A DNA stretch of 64,000 bases from contig CM076943.1 of assembly GCA_039566865.1 (NCBI GenBank), positions 45,020,663 to 45,084,662 on the forward strand, written 5' to 3'. The notes under the pieces were generated by a model. The model was not told the DNA's origin. It saw only the letters and a list, made by a program, of their open reading frames with translations, and did no database searches. A program made the translations under genes and the position numbers. Positions within the stretch are counted from its first letter, which is position 1; each line of letters opens with the position of its first letter. Positions 53,040 through 64,000 of the stretch are shown here, piece by piece. Origin of the DNA: Aurelia coerulea. Lineage: Eukaryota > Cnidaria > Scyphozoa > Semaeostomeae > Ulmaridae.

Positions 53040-54050
53040 AATCAAACCAAGCTTTATATCTGATCTATTTATTATCAATTAATAAGAATTAAACCTTAGA
53101 CTGTGTTCTGATTTCATTTTCTACTCACAAATTTACTATCATTTGAACCTCATTAACCTAATGAGGTTTCAAATGTTTCAAAAGAGATACCTCGTCTTAA
53201 ATGAATTGAATCAAACCAAGCTTTATATCGGATCTATTCATTATTAATTTATAAGATTTAACCTTAGACTGTGTTCTGACTTCATTTTCTATTCACAAAT
53301 TTACTATCATTTGAACCTCATTAACCTAATGAGGTTTCAAATGTTTCAAAAGATATACCTCTTTTTGAATGAATTGAATCAAATCAAGCTTTATATCTGA
53401 TCTATTCAATATCAATTCATCAGAATTAAACCATAGACTGTGTTGTGACTTCATTTTCTACTCACAAATTTACTATCATTTGAACCTCATTAACCTGATG
53501 AGGTTTCAAATGTTTCAAAAGAGATACCTCGTTTTGAATGAATTGAATCAAACCAAGCTTTATATCTGATCTATTTATTATCAATTAATAAGAATTAAAC
53601 CTTAGACTGTGTTCTGATTTCATTTTCTACTCACAAATTTACTATCATTTGAACCTCATTAACCTAATGAGGTTTCAAATGTTTCAAAAGAGATACCTCG
53701 TCTTAAATGAATTGAATCAAACCAAGCTTTATATCGGATCTATTCATTATTAATTTATAAGATTTAACCTTAGACTGTGTTCTGACTTCATTTTCTATTC
53801 ACAAATTTACTATCATTTGAACCTCATTAACCTAATGAGGTTTCAAATGTTTCAAAAGATATACCTCTTTTTGAATGAATTGAATCAAATCAAGCTTTAT
53901 ATCTGATCTATTCAATATCAATTCATCAGAATTAAACCATAGACTGTGTTGTGACTTCATTTTCTACTCACAAATTTACTATCATTTGAACCTCATTAAC
54001 CTGATGAGGTTTCAAATGTTTCAAAAGAGATACCTCGTTTTGAATGAATT
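53040..54050 (+). repeat. Two tandem copies of a 506-bp trimer
   Basis: ATTATCAATTAATAAG occurs at 53,071 and 53,577, and the following GGATCTATTCATTATTAATTTATAAG monomer and CAATATC/TTGTGACTTC monomer repeat in the same order 506 bp apart. The second copy departs near 54,045, where AATTAAATCTAACC follows in place of AATTGAATCAAACC. Confidence 0.75.
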
Positions 54051-55140
54051 AAATCTAACCAAGCTTTATATCTGATCTATTCATTATTACTTTATAAGAA
54101 TTATACCTTATACTGTGTTCTGACATCATTTTCTACTCACAAATTTACTATCATTTGAACCTCATTAACCTAATGAGGTTTCAAATGTTTCAAAAGAGAT
54201 ACCTCGTTTTGAATGAATTGAATCAAACCAAGCTTTATATCTGATCTATTCATTATCAATTGATATTATTTAACCTTAGACTGTGTTCTGACTTCAACTT
54301 TACTCAAAAATTTACTATCATTTGAACCTCATTAACCTGATGAGGTTTCAAATGTTTCAAAAGAGCTACCTCGTCTTAAATGAATTGAATCAAACCAAGC
54401 TTTTTATCGGATCTATTCATTATCAATTGATAAGATTTAACCTTATACTGTGTTCTGACATCATTTTCTACTCACAAATTTACTATCATTTGAACCTCAT
54501 TAACCTAATGAGGTTTCAAATGTTTCAAAAGAGATACCTCGTTTTGAATGAATTGAATCAAACCAAGCTTTATATCTGATCTATTCATTATCAATTGATA
54601 TTATTTAACCTTAGACTGTGTTCTGACTTCAACTTTACTCACAAATTTACTATCATTTGAACCTCATTAACTTAATGAGGTCTCAAATGTTTCAAAAGAA
54701 ATACATTGTTTTGAGTGAATTGAATCAAACCAAGCTTTATATCTGATCTATTCATTATTAATTTATAAGAATTATACCTTATACTGTGTTCTGACATCAT
54801 TTTCTACTCACAAATTTACTATCATTTGAACCTCATTAACCTAATGAGGTTTCAAATGTTTCAAAAGATATACCTCGTTTTGAATGAATTGAATCAAACC
54901 AAGCTTTATATCTGATCTATTCATTATCAATTGATATTATTTAACCTTAGACTGTGTTCTGACTTCAACTTTACTCACAAATTTACTATCATTTGAACCT
55001 CATTAACCTAATGAGGTTTCAAACGTTTCAAAAGAGCTACCTCGTCTTAAATGAATTGAATCAAACCAAGCGTTTTATCGGATCTATTCATTATCAATTG
55101 ATAAGATTTAACCTTAAACTGTGTTCTTACTTCATTTTCT
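54032..55140 (+). repeat. Block duplicated 8,904 bp downstream, copy 1
   Basis: Shares with 62,936-64,000 the GAGCTACCTCG monomer at 54,322/63,226, the ATTAACTTAATGAGGTCTC with GAAATACATTG monomer, the TTATTAATTTATAAG monomer, and the double marker CAAACGTTTC plus AAGCGTTTTATCGG (54,993/63,897). The offset of 8,904 is exactly 53 x 168; it is 8,905 left of a one-base deletion (TCTATCATTATT) in copy 2. Confidence 0.8.
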
Positions 55141-56506
55141 ACTCAAAAATTTACTATCCTTTGAACCTCATTAACCTAATGAGGTTTCAAATGTTTCAAA
55201 AGATATACCTCTTTTTGAATGAATTGAATCAAATCAAGCTTTATATCCGATCTATTCAATATCAATTCATCAGAATTAAACCATAGACTGTGTTGTGACT
55301 TCATTTTCTACTCACAAATTTACTATCATTTGAACCTCATTAACCTGATGAGGTTTCAAATGTTTCAAAAGAGATACCTCGTTTTGAATGAATTAAATCT
55401 AACCAAGCTTTATATCTGATTTTTCCATTATTAATTTATAAGAATTATACCTTATACTGTGTTCTGACATCATTCACTACTCACAAATTTACTATCATTT
55501 GAACCTCATTAACCTAATGAGGTTTCAAATGTTTCAAAAGAGATACCTCGTTTTGAATGAATTGAATCAAACCAAGCTTTATATCTGATCTATTCATTAT
55601 CAATTGATATTATTTAACCTTAGACTGTGTTCTGACTTCAACTTTACTCACAAATTTACTATCATTTGAACCTCATTAACCTGATGAGGTTTCAAATGTT
55701 TCAAAAGAGCTACCTCGTCTTAAATGAATTGAATCAAACCAAGCTTTATATCTGATCTATTCATTATCAATTGATATTATTTAACCTTAGACTGTGTTCT
55801 GACTTCAACTTTACTCACAAATTTACTATCATTTGAACCTCATTAACCTAATGAGGTTTCAAATGTTTCAAAAGAGCTACCTCGTCTTAAATGAATTGAA
55901 TCAAACCAAGCTTTATATCTGATCTATTCATTATCAATTGATATTATTTAACTTTAGACTGTGTTCTGACTTCATTTTCTACTCACAAATTTACTATCAT
56001 TTGAACCTCATTAACCTGATGAGGTTTCAAATGTTTCAAAAGAGATACATTGTTTTGAGTGAATTGAATCAAACCAAGCTTTATATCTGATCTATTCATT
56101 ATCAATTGATAAGATTTAACTTTAGACTGTGTTCTGACTTCATTTTCTACTCACAAATTTACTATCATTTGAACCTCATTAACCTGATGAGGTTTCAAAT
56201 GTTTCAAAAGAGATACATCGTTTTGAGTGAATTGAATCAAACCAAGCTTTATATCCGACCTACTCATTGTCAATTCATCAGAATTAAACATTAGACTGTG
56301 TTCTGACTTCAACTTTACTCACAAATTTACTATCATTTGAACCTCATTAACTTAATGAGGTCTCAAATTTTTTCAAAAGAAATACATTGTTTTGAGTGAA
56401 TTGAATCAAACCAAGCTTTATATCTGATCTATTTATTATCAATTAATAAGAATTAAACCTTAGACTGTGTTCTGATTTCATTTTCTACTGACAAATTTAC
56501 TATCAT

Positions 56507-58020
56507 TTGAACCTCATTAACCTAATGAGGTTTCAAATGTTTCAAAAGAGATACCTCGTCTTAAGTGAATTGAATCAAACCAAACTTTATATCGGATCTA
56601 TTATTTATCAATTGATAAGATTTAACCTTAGACTGTGTTCTGACTTCATTTGCTACTCACAAATTTACTATCATTTGAACCTCATTAACCTAATGAGGTT
56701 TCAAATGTTTCAAAAGATATACCTCTTTTTGAATGAATTGAATCAAATCAAGCTTTATATCCGATCTATTCAATATCAATTCATCAAAATTAAACCATAG
56801 ACTGTGTTGTGACTTCATTTTCTACTCACAAATTTACTATCATTTGAACCTCATTAACCTGATGAGGTTTCAAATGTTTCAAAAGAGATACCTCGTTTTG
56901 AATGAATTAAATCTAACCAAGCTTTATATCTGATCTATTCATTATTACTTTATAAGAATTATACCTTATACTGTGTTCTGACATCATTTTCTACTCATAA
57001 ATTTACTATCATTTGAACCTCATTAACCTAATGAGGTTTCAAATGTTTCAAAAGAGATACCTCGTTTTGAATGAATTGAATCAAACCAAGCTTTATATCT
57101 GATCTATTCATTATCAATTGATATTATTTAACCTTAGACTGTGTTCTGACTTCAACTTTACTCAAAAATTTACTATCATTTGAACCTCATTAACCTGATG
57201 AGGTTTCAAATGTTTCAAAAGAGCTACCTCGTCTTAAATGAATTGAATCAAACCAAGCTTTTTATCGGATCTATTCATTATCAATTGATAAGATTTAACC
57301 TTATACACTGTGTTCTGACTTCATTTTCTACTCACAAATTTACTATCATTTGAACCTCATTAACCTAATGAGGTTTCAAATGTTTCAAAAGAGATACCTC
57401 GTTTTGAATGAATTGAATCAAACCAAGCTTTATATCTGATCTATTCATTATCAATTGATATTATTTAACCTTAGACTGTGTTCTGACTTCAACTTTACTC
57501 ACAAATTTACTATCATTTGAATCTCATTAACTTAATGCGGTCTCAAATGTTTCAAAAGAAATACATTGTTTTGAGTGAATTGAATCAAACCAAGCTTTAT
57601 ATCGGATCTATTCATTATTAATTTATAAGATTTAACCTTAGACTGTGTTCTGACTTCATTTTCTATTCACAAATTTACTATCATTTGAACCTCATTAACC
57701 TAATGAGGTTTCAAATGTTTCAAAAGATATACCTCTTTTTGAATGAATTGAATCAAATCAAGCTTTATATCTGATCTATTCAATATCAATTCATCAGAAT
57801 TAAACCATAGACTGTGTTGTGACTTCATTTTCTACTCACAAATTTACTATCATTTGAACCTCATTAACCTGATGAGGTTTCAAATGTTTCAAAAGAGATA
57901 CCTCGTTTTGAATGAATTAAATCTAACCAAGCTTTATATCTGATCTATTCATTATCAATTGATATTATTTAACCTTAGACTGTGTTCTGACTTCAACTTT
58001 ACTCACAAATTTACTATCAT
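56507..58020 (+). repeat. Higher-order unit 6, partial
   Basis: Starts with CTTAAGTG, CCAAACTTTATATCGG and ATTATTTATC, then TTTGCTACTC, CAATATC and TTATTACTTTATAAG as in earlier units, then follows the right-end monomer order. Odd details are a two-base insertion giving TTATACACTGTG near 57,302 and ATTAACTTAATGCGGTCTC near 57,529. Confidence 0.62.
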
Positions 58021-61000
58021 TTGAACCTCATTAACCTAATGAGGTTTCAAACGTTTCAAAAGAGCTACCTCGTCTTAAATGAATTGAATCAAACCAAGCT
58101 TTTTATCGGATCTATTCATTATCAATTGATAAGATTTAACCTTAAACTGTGTTCTTACTTCATTTTCTACTCAAAAATTTACTATCCTTTGAACCTCATT
58201 AACCTAATGAGGTTTCAAATGTTTCAAAAGATATACTTCATTTTGAATGAATTAAATCTAACCAAGCTTTATATCTGATCTATTCAATATTAATTTATAA
58301 GATTTAACCTTAGACTGTGTTCTGACTTCATTTTCTACTCACAAATCTACTATCATTTGAACCTCATTAACCTGATGAGGTTTCAAATGTTTCATAAGAG
58401 ATACCTCGTTTTGAATGAATTGATTGAAACCAAGCTTTATATCTGATCTATTCATTATCAATTGATATGATTTAACCTTAGACTGTGTTCTGACTTCATT
58501 TTATACTCACAAATTTACTATCATTTGAACCTCATTAACCTGATGAGGTTTCAAATGTTTCAAAAGAGCTACCTCGTCTTAAATGAATTGAATCAAACCA
58601 AGCTTTATATCTGATCTATTCAATATTAATTTATAAGATTTAACCTTAGACTGTGTTCTGACTTCATTTTATACTCAAAAATTTACTATCATTTGAACCT
58701 CATTAACCTGATGAGGTTTCAAATGTTTCAAAAGAGCTACCTCGTCTTAAATGAATTGAATCAAACCAAGCTTTTTATCGGATCTATTCATTATCAATTG
58801 ATAAGATTTAACCTTATACTGTGTTCTGACATCATTTTCTACTCACAAATTTACTATCATTTGAACCTCATTAACCTAATGAGGTTTCAAATGTTTCAAA
58901 AGAGATACCTCGTTTTGAATGAATTGAATCAAACCAAGCTTTATATCTGATCTATTCATTATCAATTGATATTATTTATCCTTAGACTGTGTTCTGACTT
59001 CAACTTTACTCACAAATTTACTATCATTTGAACCTCATTAACTTAATGAGGTCTCAAATGTTTCAAAAGAAATATATTGTTTTGAGTGAATTGAATCAAA
59101 CCAAGCTTTATATCTGATCTATTTATTATCAATTAATAAGAATTAAACCTTAGACTGTGTTCTGATTTCATTTTCTACTCATAAATTTACTATCATTTGA
59201 ACCTCATTAACCTAATGAGGTTTCAAATGTTTCAAAAGAGATACCTCGTCTTAAATGAATTGAATCAAACCAAGCTTTATATCGGATCTATTCATTATTA
59301 ATTTATAAGATTTAACCTTAGACTGTGTTCTGACTTCATTTTCTATTCAAAAATTTACTATCATTTGAACCTCATTAACCTAATGAGGTTTCAAATGTTT
59401 CAAAAGATATACCTCTTTCTGAATGAATTGAATCAAATCAAGCTTTATATCTGATCTATTCAATATCAATTCATCAGAATTAAACCATAGACTGTGCTGT
59501 GACTTCATTTTCTACTCACAAATTTACTATCATTTGAACCTCATTAACCTGATGAGGTTTCAAATGTGTCAAAAGAGATACCTCGTTTTGAATGAATTAA
59601 ATCTAACCAATCTTTATATCTGATCTATTCATTATTAATTTATAAGAATTATACCTTATACTGTGTTCTGACATCAACTTTACTCACAAATTTACTATCA
59701 TTTGAACCTCATTAACCTGATGAGGTTTAAAATGTTTCAAAAGAGCTACCTCGTCTTAAATGAATTGAATCAAACCAAGCTTTATATCTGATCTATTCAT
59801 TATCAATTGATATTATTTAACCTTAGACTGTGTTCTGACTTCAACTTTACTCACAAATTTACTATCATTTGAACCTCATTAACCTGATGAGGTTTCAAAT
59901 GTTTCAAAAGAGCTACCTTGTCTTAAATGAATTGAATCAAACCAAGCTTTATATCTGATCTATTCATTATCAATTGATATTATTTAACCTTATACTGTGT
60001 TCTGACTTCAACTTTACTCACAAATTTACTATCATTTGAACCTCATTAACCTAATGAGGTTTCAAACGTTTCAAAAGAGCTACCTCGTCTTAAATGAATT
60101 GAATCAAACCAAGCATTTTATCGGATCTATTCATTATCAATTGATAAGATTTAACCTTAAACTGTGTTCTTACTTCATTTTCTACTCAAAAATTTACTAT
60201 CCTTTGAACCTCATTAACCTAATGAGGTTTCAAATGTTTCAAAAGATATACTTCATTTTGAATGAATTAAATCTAACCAAGCTTTATATCTGATCTATTC
60301 AATATTAATTTATAAGATTTAACCTTAGACTGTGTTCTGACTTCATTTTCTACTCACAAATCTACTATCATTTGAACCTCATTAACCTGATGAGGTTTCA
60401 AATGTTTCATAAGAGATACCTCGTTTTGAATGAATTGATTGAAACCAAGCTTTATATCTGATCTATTCATTATCAATTGATATTATTTAACCTTAGACTG
60501 TGTTCTGACTTCATTTTATACTCACAAATTTACTATCATTTGAACCTCATTAACCTGATGAGGTTTCAAATGTTTCAAAAGAGCTACCTCGTCTTAAATG
60601 AATTGAATCAAACCAAGCTTTTTATCGGATCTATTCATTATCAATTGATAAGATTTAACCTTATACTGTGTTCTGACATCATTTTCTACTCACAAATTTA
60701 CTATCATTTGAACCTCATTAACCTAATGAGGTTTCAAATGTTTCAAAAGAGATACCTCGTCTTAAATGAATTGAATCAAACCAAGCTTTATATCGGATCT
60801 ATTCATTATTAATTTATAAGATTTAACCTTAGACTGTGTTCTGACTTCATTTTCTATTCACAAATTTACTATCATTTGAACCTCATTAACCTAATGAGGT
60901 TTCAAATGTTTCAAAAGATATACCTCTTTTTGAATGAATTGAATCAAATCAAGCTTTATATCTGATCTATTCAATATCAATTCATCAGAATTAAACCATA

Positions 61001-62935
61001 GACTGTGTTGTGACTTCATTTTCTACTCACAAATTTACTATCATTTGAACCTCATTAACCTGATGAGGTTTCAAATGTTTCAAAAGAGATACCTCGTTTT
61101 GAATGAATTAAATCTAACCAAGCTTTATATCTGATCTATTCATTATTAATTTATAAGAATTATACCTTATACTGTGTTCTGACATCATTTTCTACTCACA
61201 AATTTACTATCATTTGAACCTCATTAACCTAATGAGGTTTCAAATGTTTCAAAAGAGATACCTCGTTTTGAATGAATTGAATCAAACCAAGCTTTATATC
61301 TGATCTATTCATTATCAATTGATATTATTTAACCTTAGACTGTGTTCTGACTTCAACTTTACTCACTAATTTACTATCATTTGAGCCTCATTAACCTGAT
61401 GAGGTTTCAAATGTTTCAAAAGAGCTACCTCGTCTTAAATGAATTGAATCAAACCAAGCTTTATATCTGATCTATTCATTATCAATTGATATTATTTAAC
61501 CTTAGACTGTGTTCTGACTTCAACTTTACTCACAAATTTACTATCATTTGAACCTCATTAACCTAATGAGGTTTCAAACGTTTCAAAAGAGCTACCTCGT
61601 CTTAAATGAATTGAATCAAACCAAGCTTTTTATCGGATCTATTCATTATCAATTGATAAGATTTAACCTTAAACTGTGTTCTTACTTCATTTTCTACTCA
61701 AAAATTTACTATCCTTTGAACCTCATTAACCTAATGAGGTTTCAAATGTTTCAAAAGATATACTTCATTTTGAATGAATTAAATCTAACCAAGCTTTATA
61801 TCTGATCTATTCAATATTAATTTATAAGATTTAACCTTAGACTGTGTTCTGACTTCATTTTCTACTCACAAATCTACTATCATTTGAACCTCATTAACCT
61901 GATGAGGTTTCAAATGTTTCATAAGAGATACCTCGTTTTGAATGAATTGATTGAAACCAAGCTTTATATCTGATCTATTCATTATCAATTGATATTATTT
62001 AACCTTAGACTGTGTTCTGACTTCAACTTTACTCACAAATTTACTATCATTTGAACCTCATTAACCTGATGAGGTTTCAAATGTTTCAAAAGAGCTACCT
62101 CGACTTAAATGAATTGAATCAAACCAAGCTTTATATCTGATCTATTCATTATCAATTGATATTATTTAACCTTAGACTGTGTTCTGACTTCAACTTTACT
62201 CACAAATTTACTATCATTTGAACCTCATTAACTTAATGACGTCTCAAATGTTTCAAAAGAAATACATTGTTTTGAGTGAATTGAATCAAACCAAGCTTTA
62301 TATCTGATCTATTTATTATCAATTAATAAGAATTAAACCTTAGACTGTGTTCTGATTTCATTTTCTACTCACAAATTTACTATCAATTGAACCTCATTAA
62401 CCTAATGAGGTTTCAAATGTTTCAAAAGAGATACCTCGTCTTAAATGAATTGAATCAAACCAAGCTTTATATCGGATCTATTCATTATCAATTGATAAGA
62501 TTTAACCTTAAACTGTGTTCTTACTTCATTTTCTACTCAAAAATTTACTATCCTTTGAACCTCATTAACCTAATGAGGTTTCAAATGTTTCAAAAGATAT
62601 ACTTCATTTTGAATGAATTAAATCTAACCAAGCTTTATATCTGATCTATTCAATATTAATTAATAAGATTTAACCTAAGACTGTGTTCTGACTTCATTTT
62701 CTACTCACAAATCTACTATCATTTGAACCTCATTAACCTGATGAGGTTTCAAATGTTTCATAAGAGATACCTCGTTTTGAATGAATTGATTGAAACCAAG
62801 CTTTATATCTGATCTATTCATTATCAATTGATATTATTTAACCTTAGACTGTGTTCTGACTTCATTTTATACTCACAAATTTACTATCATTTGAACCTCA
62901 TTAACCTGATGAGGTTTCAAATGTTTCAAAAGAGA
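58021..62935 (+). repeat. Shuffled right-end block built around the CAAACGTTTC monomer
   Basis: Monomers with CAAACGTTTC begin at 58,021, 60,036 and 61,548 (and at 54,993 and 63,897 outside this block): spacings 2,015 and 1,512 bp, which are 12 and 9 monomers. Each is followed by CTTACTTC with ACTATCCTTTG, ATATACTTCATTTTG with CAATATTAATTTATAAG, and TTTCATAAG with GATTGAAACC monomers. A fourth copy of this downstream trio starts near 62,500 without the CAAACGTTTC monomer. The sub-block is thus recycled with different spacers. Only satellite sequence is present. Confidence 0.68.
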
Positions 62936-64000
62936 TACCTCGTTTTGAATGAATTAAATCTAACCAAGCTTTATATCTGATCTATCATTATTAATTTATA
63001 AGAATTATACCTTATACTGTGTTCTGACATCATTTTCTACTCACAAATTTACTATCATTTGAACCTCATTAACCTAATGAGGTTTCAAATGTTTCAAAAG
63101 AGATACCTCGTTTTGAATGAATTGAATCAAACCAAGCTTTATATCTGATCTATTCATTATCAATTGATATTATTTAACCTTAGACTGTGTTCTGACTTCA
63201 ACATTACTCACAAATTTACTATCATTTGAACCTCATTAACCTGATGAGGTTTCAAATGTTTCAAAAGAGCTACCTCGTCTTAAATGAATTGAATCAAACC
63301 AAGCTTTTTATCGGATCTATTCATTATCAATTGATAAGATTTAACCTTATACTGTGTTCTGACATCATTTTCTACTCACAAATTTACTATCATTTGAACC
63401 TCATTAACCTAATGAGGTTTCAAATGTTTCAAAAGAGATACCTCGTTTTGAATGAATTGAATCAAACCAAGCTTTATATCTGATCTATTCATTATCAATT
63501 GATATTATTTAACCTTAGACTGTGTTCTGACTTCAACTTTACTCACAAATTTACTATCATTTGAACCTCATTAACTTAATGAGGTCTCAAATGTTTCAAA
63601 AGAAATACATTGTTTTGAGTGAATTGAATCAAACCAAGCTTTATATCTGATCTATTCATTATTAATTTATAAGAATTATACCTTATACTGTGTTCTGACA
63701 TCATTTTCTACTCACAAATTTACTATCATTTGAACCTCATTAACCTAATGAGGTTTCAAATGTTTCAAAAGATATACCTCGTTTTGAATGAATTGAATCA
63801 AACCAAGCTTTATATCTGATCTATTCATTATCAATTGATATTATTTAACCTTAGACTGTGTTCTGACTTCAACTTTACTCACAAATTTACTATCATTTGA
63901 ACCTCATTAACCTAATGAGGTTTCAAACGTTTCAAAAGAGCTACCTCGTCTTAAATGAATTGAATCAAACCAAGCGTTTTATCGGATCTATTCATTATCA
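62936..64000 (+). repeat. Block duplicated from 54.0 kb, copy 2 (runs off the window)
   Basis: Counterpart of 54,032-55,096. Still in register at the last base, so the duplicated segment is longer than can be seen here. Distinguished by ACTTCAACATTACTC near 63,196 and the TCTATCATTATT deletion near 62,982. Confidence 0.78.

Larger units (their letters stand above)
52133..56506 (+). repeat. Rearranged higher-order unit 5 (about 26 monomers)
   Basis: Begins like the other units (CTTAAGTG, GGATCTATTATTT, TTTGCTACTC, then TTTACATCC near 52,382), but after about 52.6 kb the order is new: GAGCTACCTCG and TTATACTGTGTTCTGACATC monomers, TTGATATTATTTAACC with ACTTCAACTTTACTC, and a trimer duplication. 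Rare markers are AACCTCACTAACC near 52,475, CTCTATTTTAATG near 52,518, TTTTTCCATTATT near 55,422 and CATCATTCACTAC near 55,469. Confidence 0.65.
1..64000 (+). repeat. Tandem satellite array, about 168-bp monomer
   Basis: The same sequence recurs every 167-169 bases from the first to the last base; for example GTTTCAAATG starts at 1, 169 and 337. The only interruption is the transposon at 16,256-16,717. All monomers lie in one orientation; I saw no inverted monomer. Monomers differ by scattered substitutions and a recurring one-base length change (AAGATTTAACC versus AAGATTTAAACC), giving 168- and 169-bp classes. Base composition is about 30% G+C. Neither end leaves the array. Such an array is typical of constitutive heterochromatin, and a monomer near nucleosomal length would suit centromeric or pericentromeric chromatin, but location is inference. 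No gene, promoter or RNA gene is supportable inside it. I do not recognise the satellite as a named family. Confidence 0.98.

Noticed and set aside
1..64000. CENP-B box
   Set aside because: No monomer shows the TTCG....A..CGGG core; the only nearby motif, CCTCGTTTTGA, lacks the CGGG half.
1..64000. CRISPR array or bacterial repeat region
   Set aside because: There are no unique spacers between short repeats; the whole 168 bp is repeated, with higher-order structure, and the interrupting element is a eukaryotic-type hAT MITE.
1..64000. tRNA-like or Pol III promoter (A/B box) in the monomer
   Set aside because: GGTTTCAAATG only loosely resembles a B box (GGTTCGANNCC) and no A box lies at a suitable distance.

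Overview
The window is eukaryotic satellite DNA. Except for one 462-bp transposon insertion, all 64 kb is a head-to-tail array of one AT-rich monomer of about 168 bp, roughly 375-380 copies, all in the same orientation. A hand count of the first monomer gives 50 G+C of 168 (about 30%). Both window ends fall inside the array, so the real array is longer. I find no supportable protein gene, rRNA, tRNA, CRISPR or prokaryotic feature. Open frames occur only because 168 is 3 x 56, so a stop-free monomer stays in frame with its neighbour; runs of 168-bp monomers then read as a 56-residue repeat. The organism is most likely an invertebrate or other metazoan. The basis is a long satellite plus a hAT-type non-autonomous element, and it is weak below the level of eukaryote. 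A centromeric or pericentromeric location is the natural hypothesis but is not shown by sequence alone.

Layout. 1 to about 10.93 kb is a fairly uniform domain whose monomers mostly carry AAAAGATATACCTCG. From about 10.97 kb a second subfamily with AAAAGAGATAC appears, and the array becomes a mosaic of subfamilies with short (dimer, trimer) and long higher-order repeats. A hAT-like MITE with perfect 8-bp target duplications sits at 16,256-16,717. A 12-monomer (2,020 bp) block is duplicated at 16.8-20.5 kb, and a 945-bp block at 14.5 kb recurs at 20.7 kb. From about 22.5 to 32 kb a 19-monomer unit of 3,194 bp is repeated three times. From 34.4 kb onward a different higher-order family recurs with units of 17 to 26 monomers (starts near 34,447, 38,317, 42,528, 45,393, 49,100, 52,133 and 56,507). 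The last 12 kb is a shuffled set of monomer types, including a 506-bp trimer duplication and a block at 54.0-55.1 kb copied 8,904 bp downstream up to the window edge.

Every monomer carries two symmetric elements. One is a 36-nt imperfect dyad around CCTCATTA/TAATGAGG. The other, in about half of the monomers, is the perfect 14-bp palindrome TTATCAATTGATAA, and the MITE inserted exactly at the centre of one of these. The array looks like the product of successive local amplifications by unequal exchange: copy offsets are close to whole numbers of monomers, and deletions inside copies are also whole monomers. Offsets and repeat boundaries were read by eye from shared rare variants and should be taken as accurate to within about one monomer unless a single-base marker is cited.
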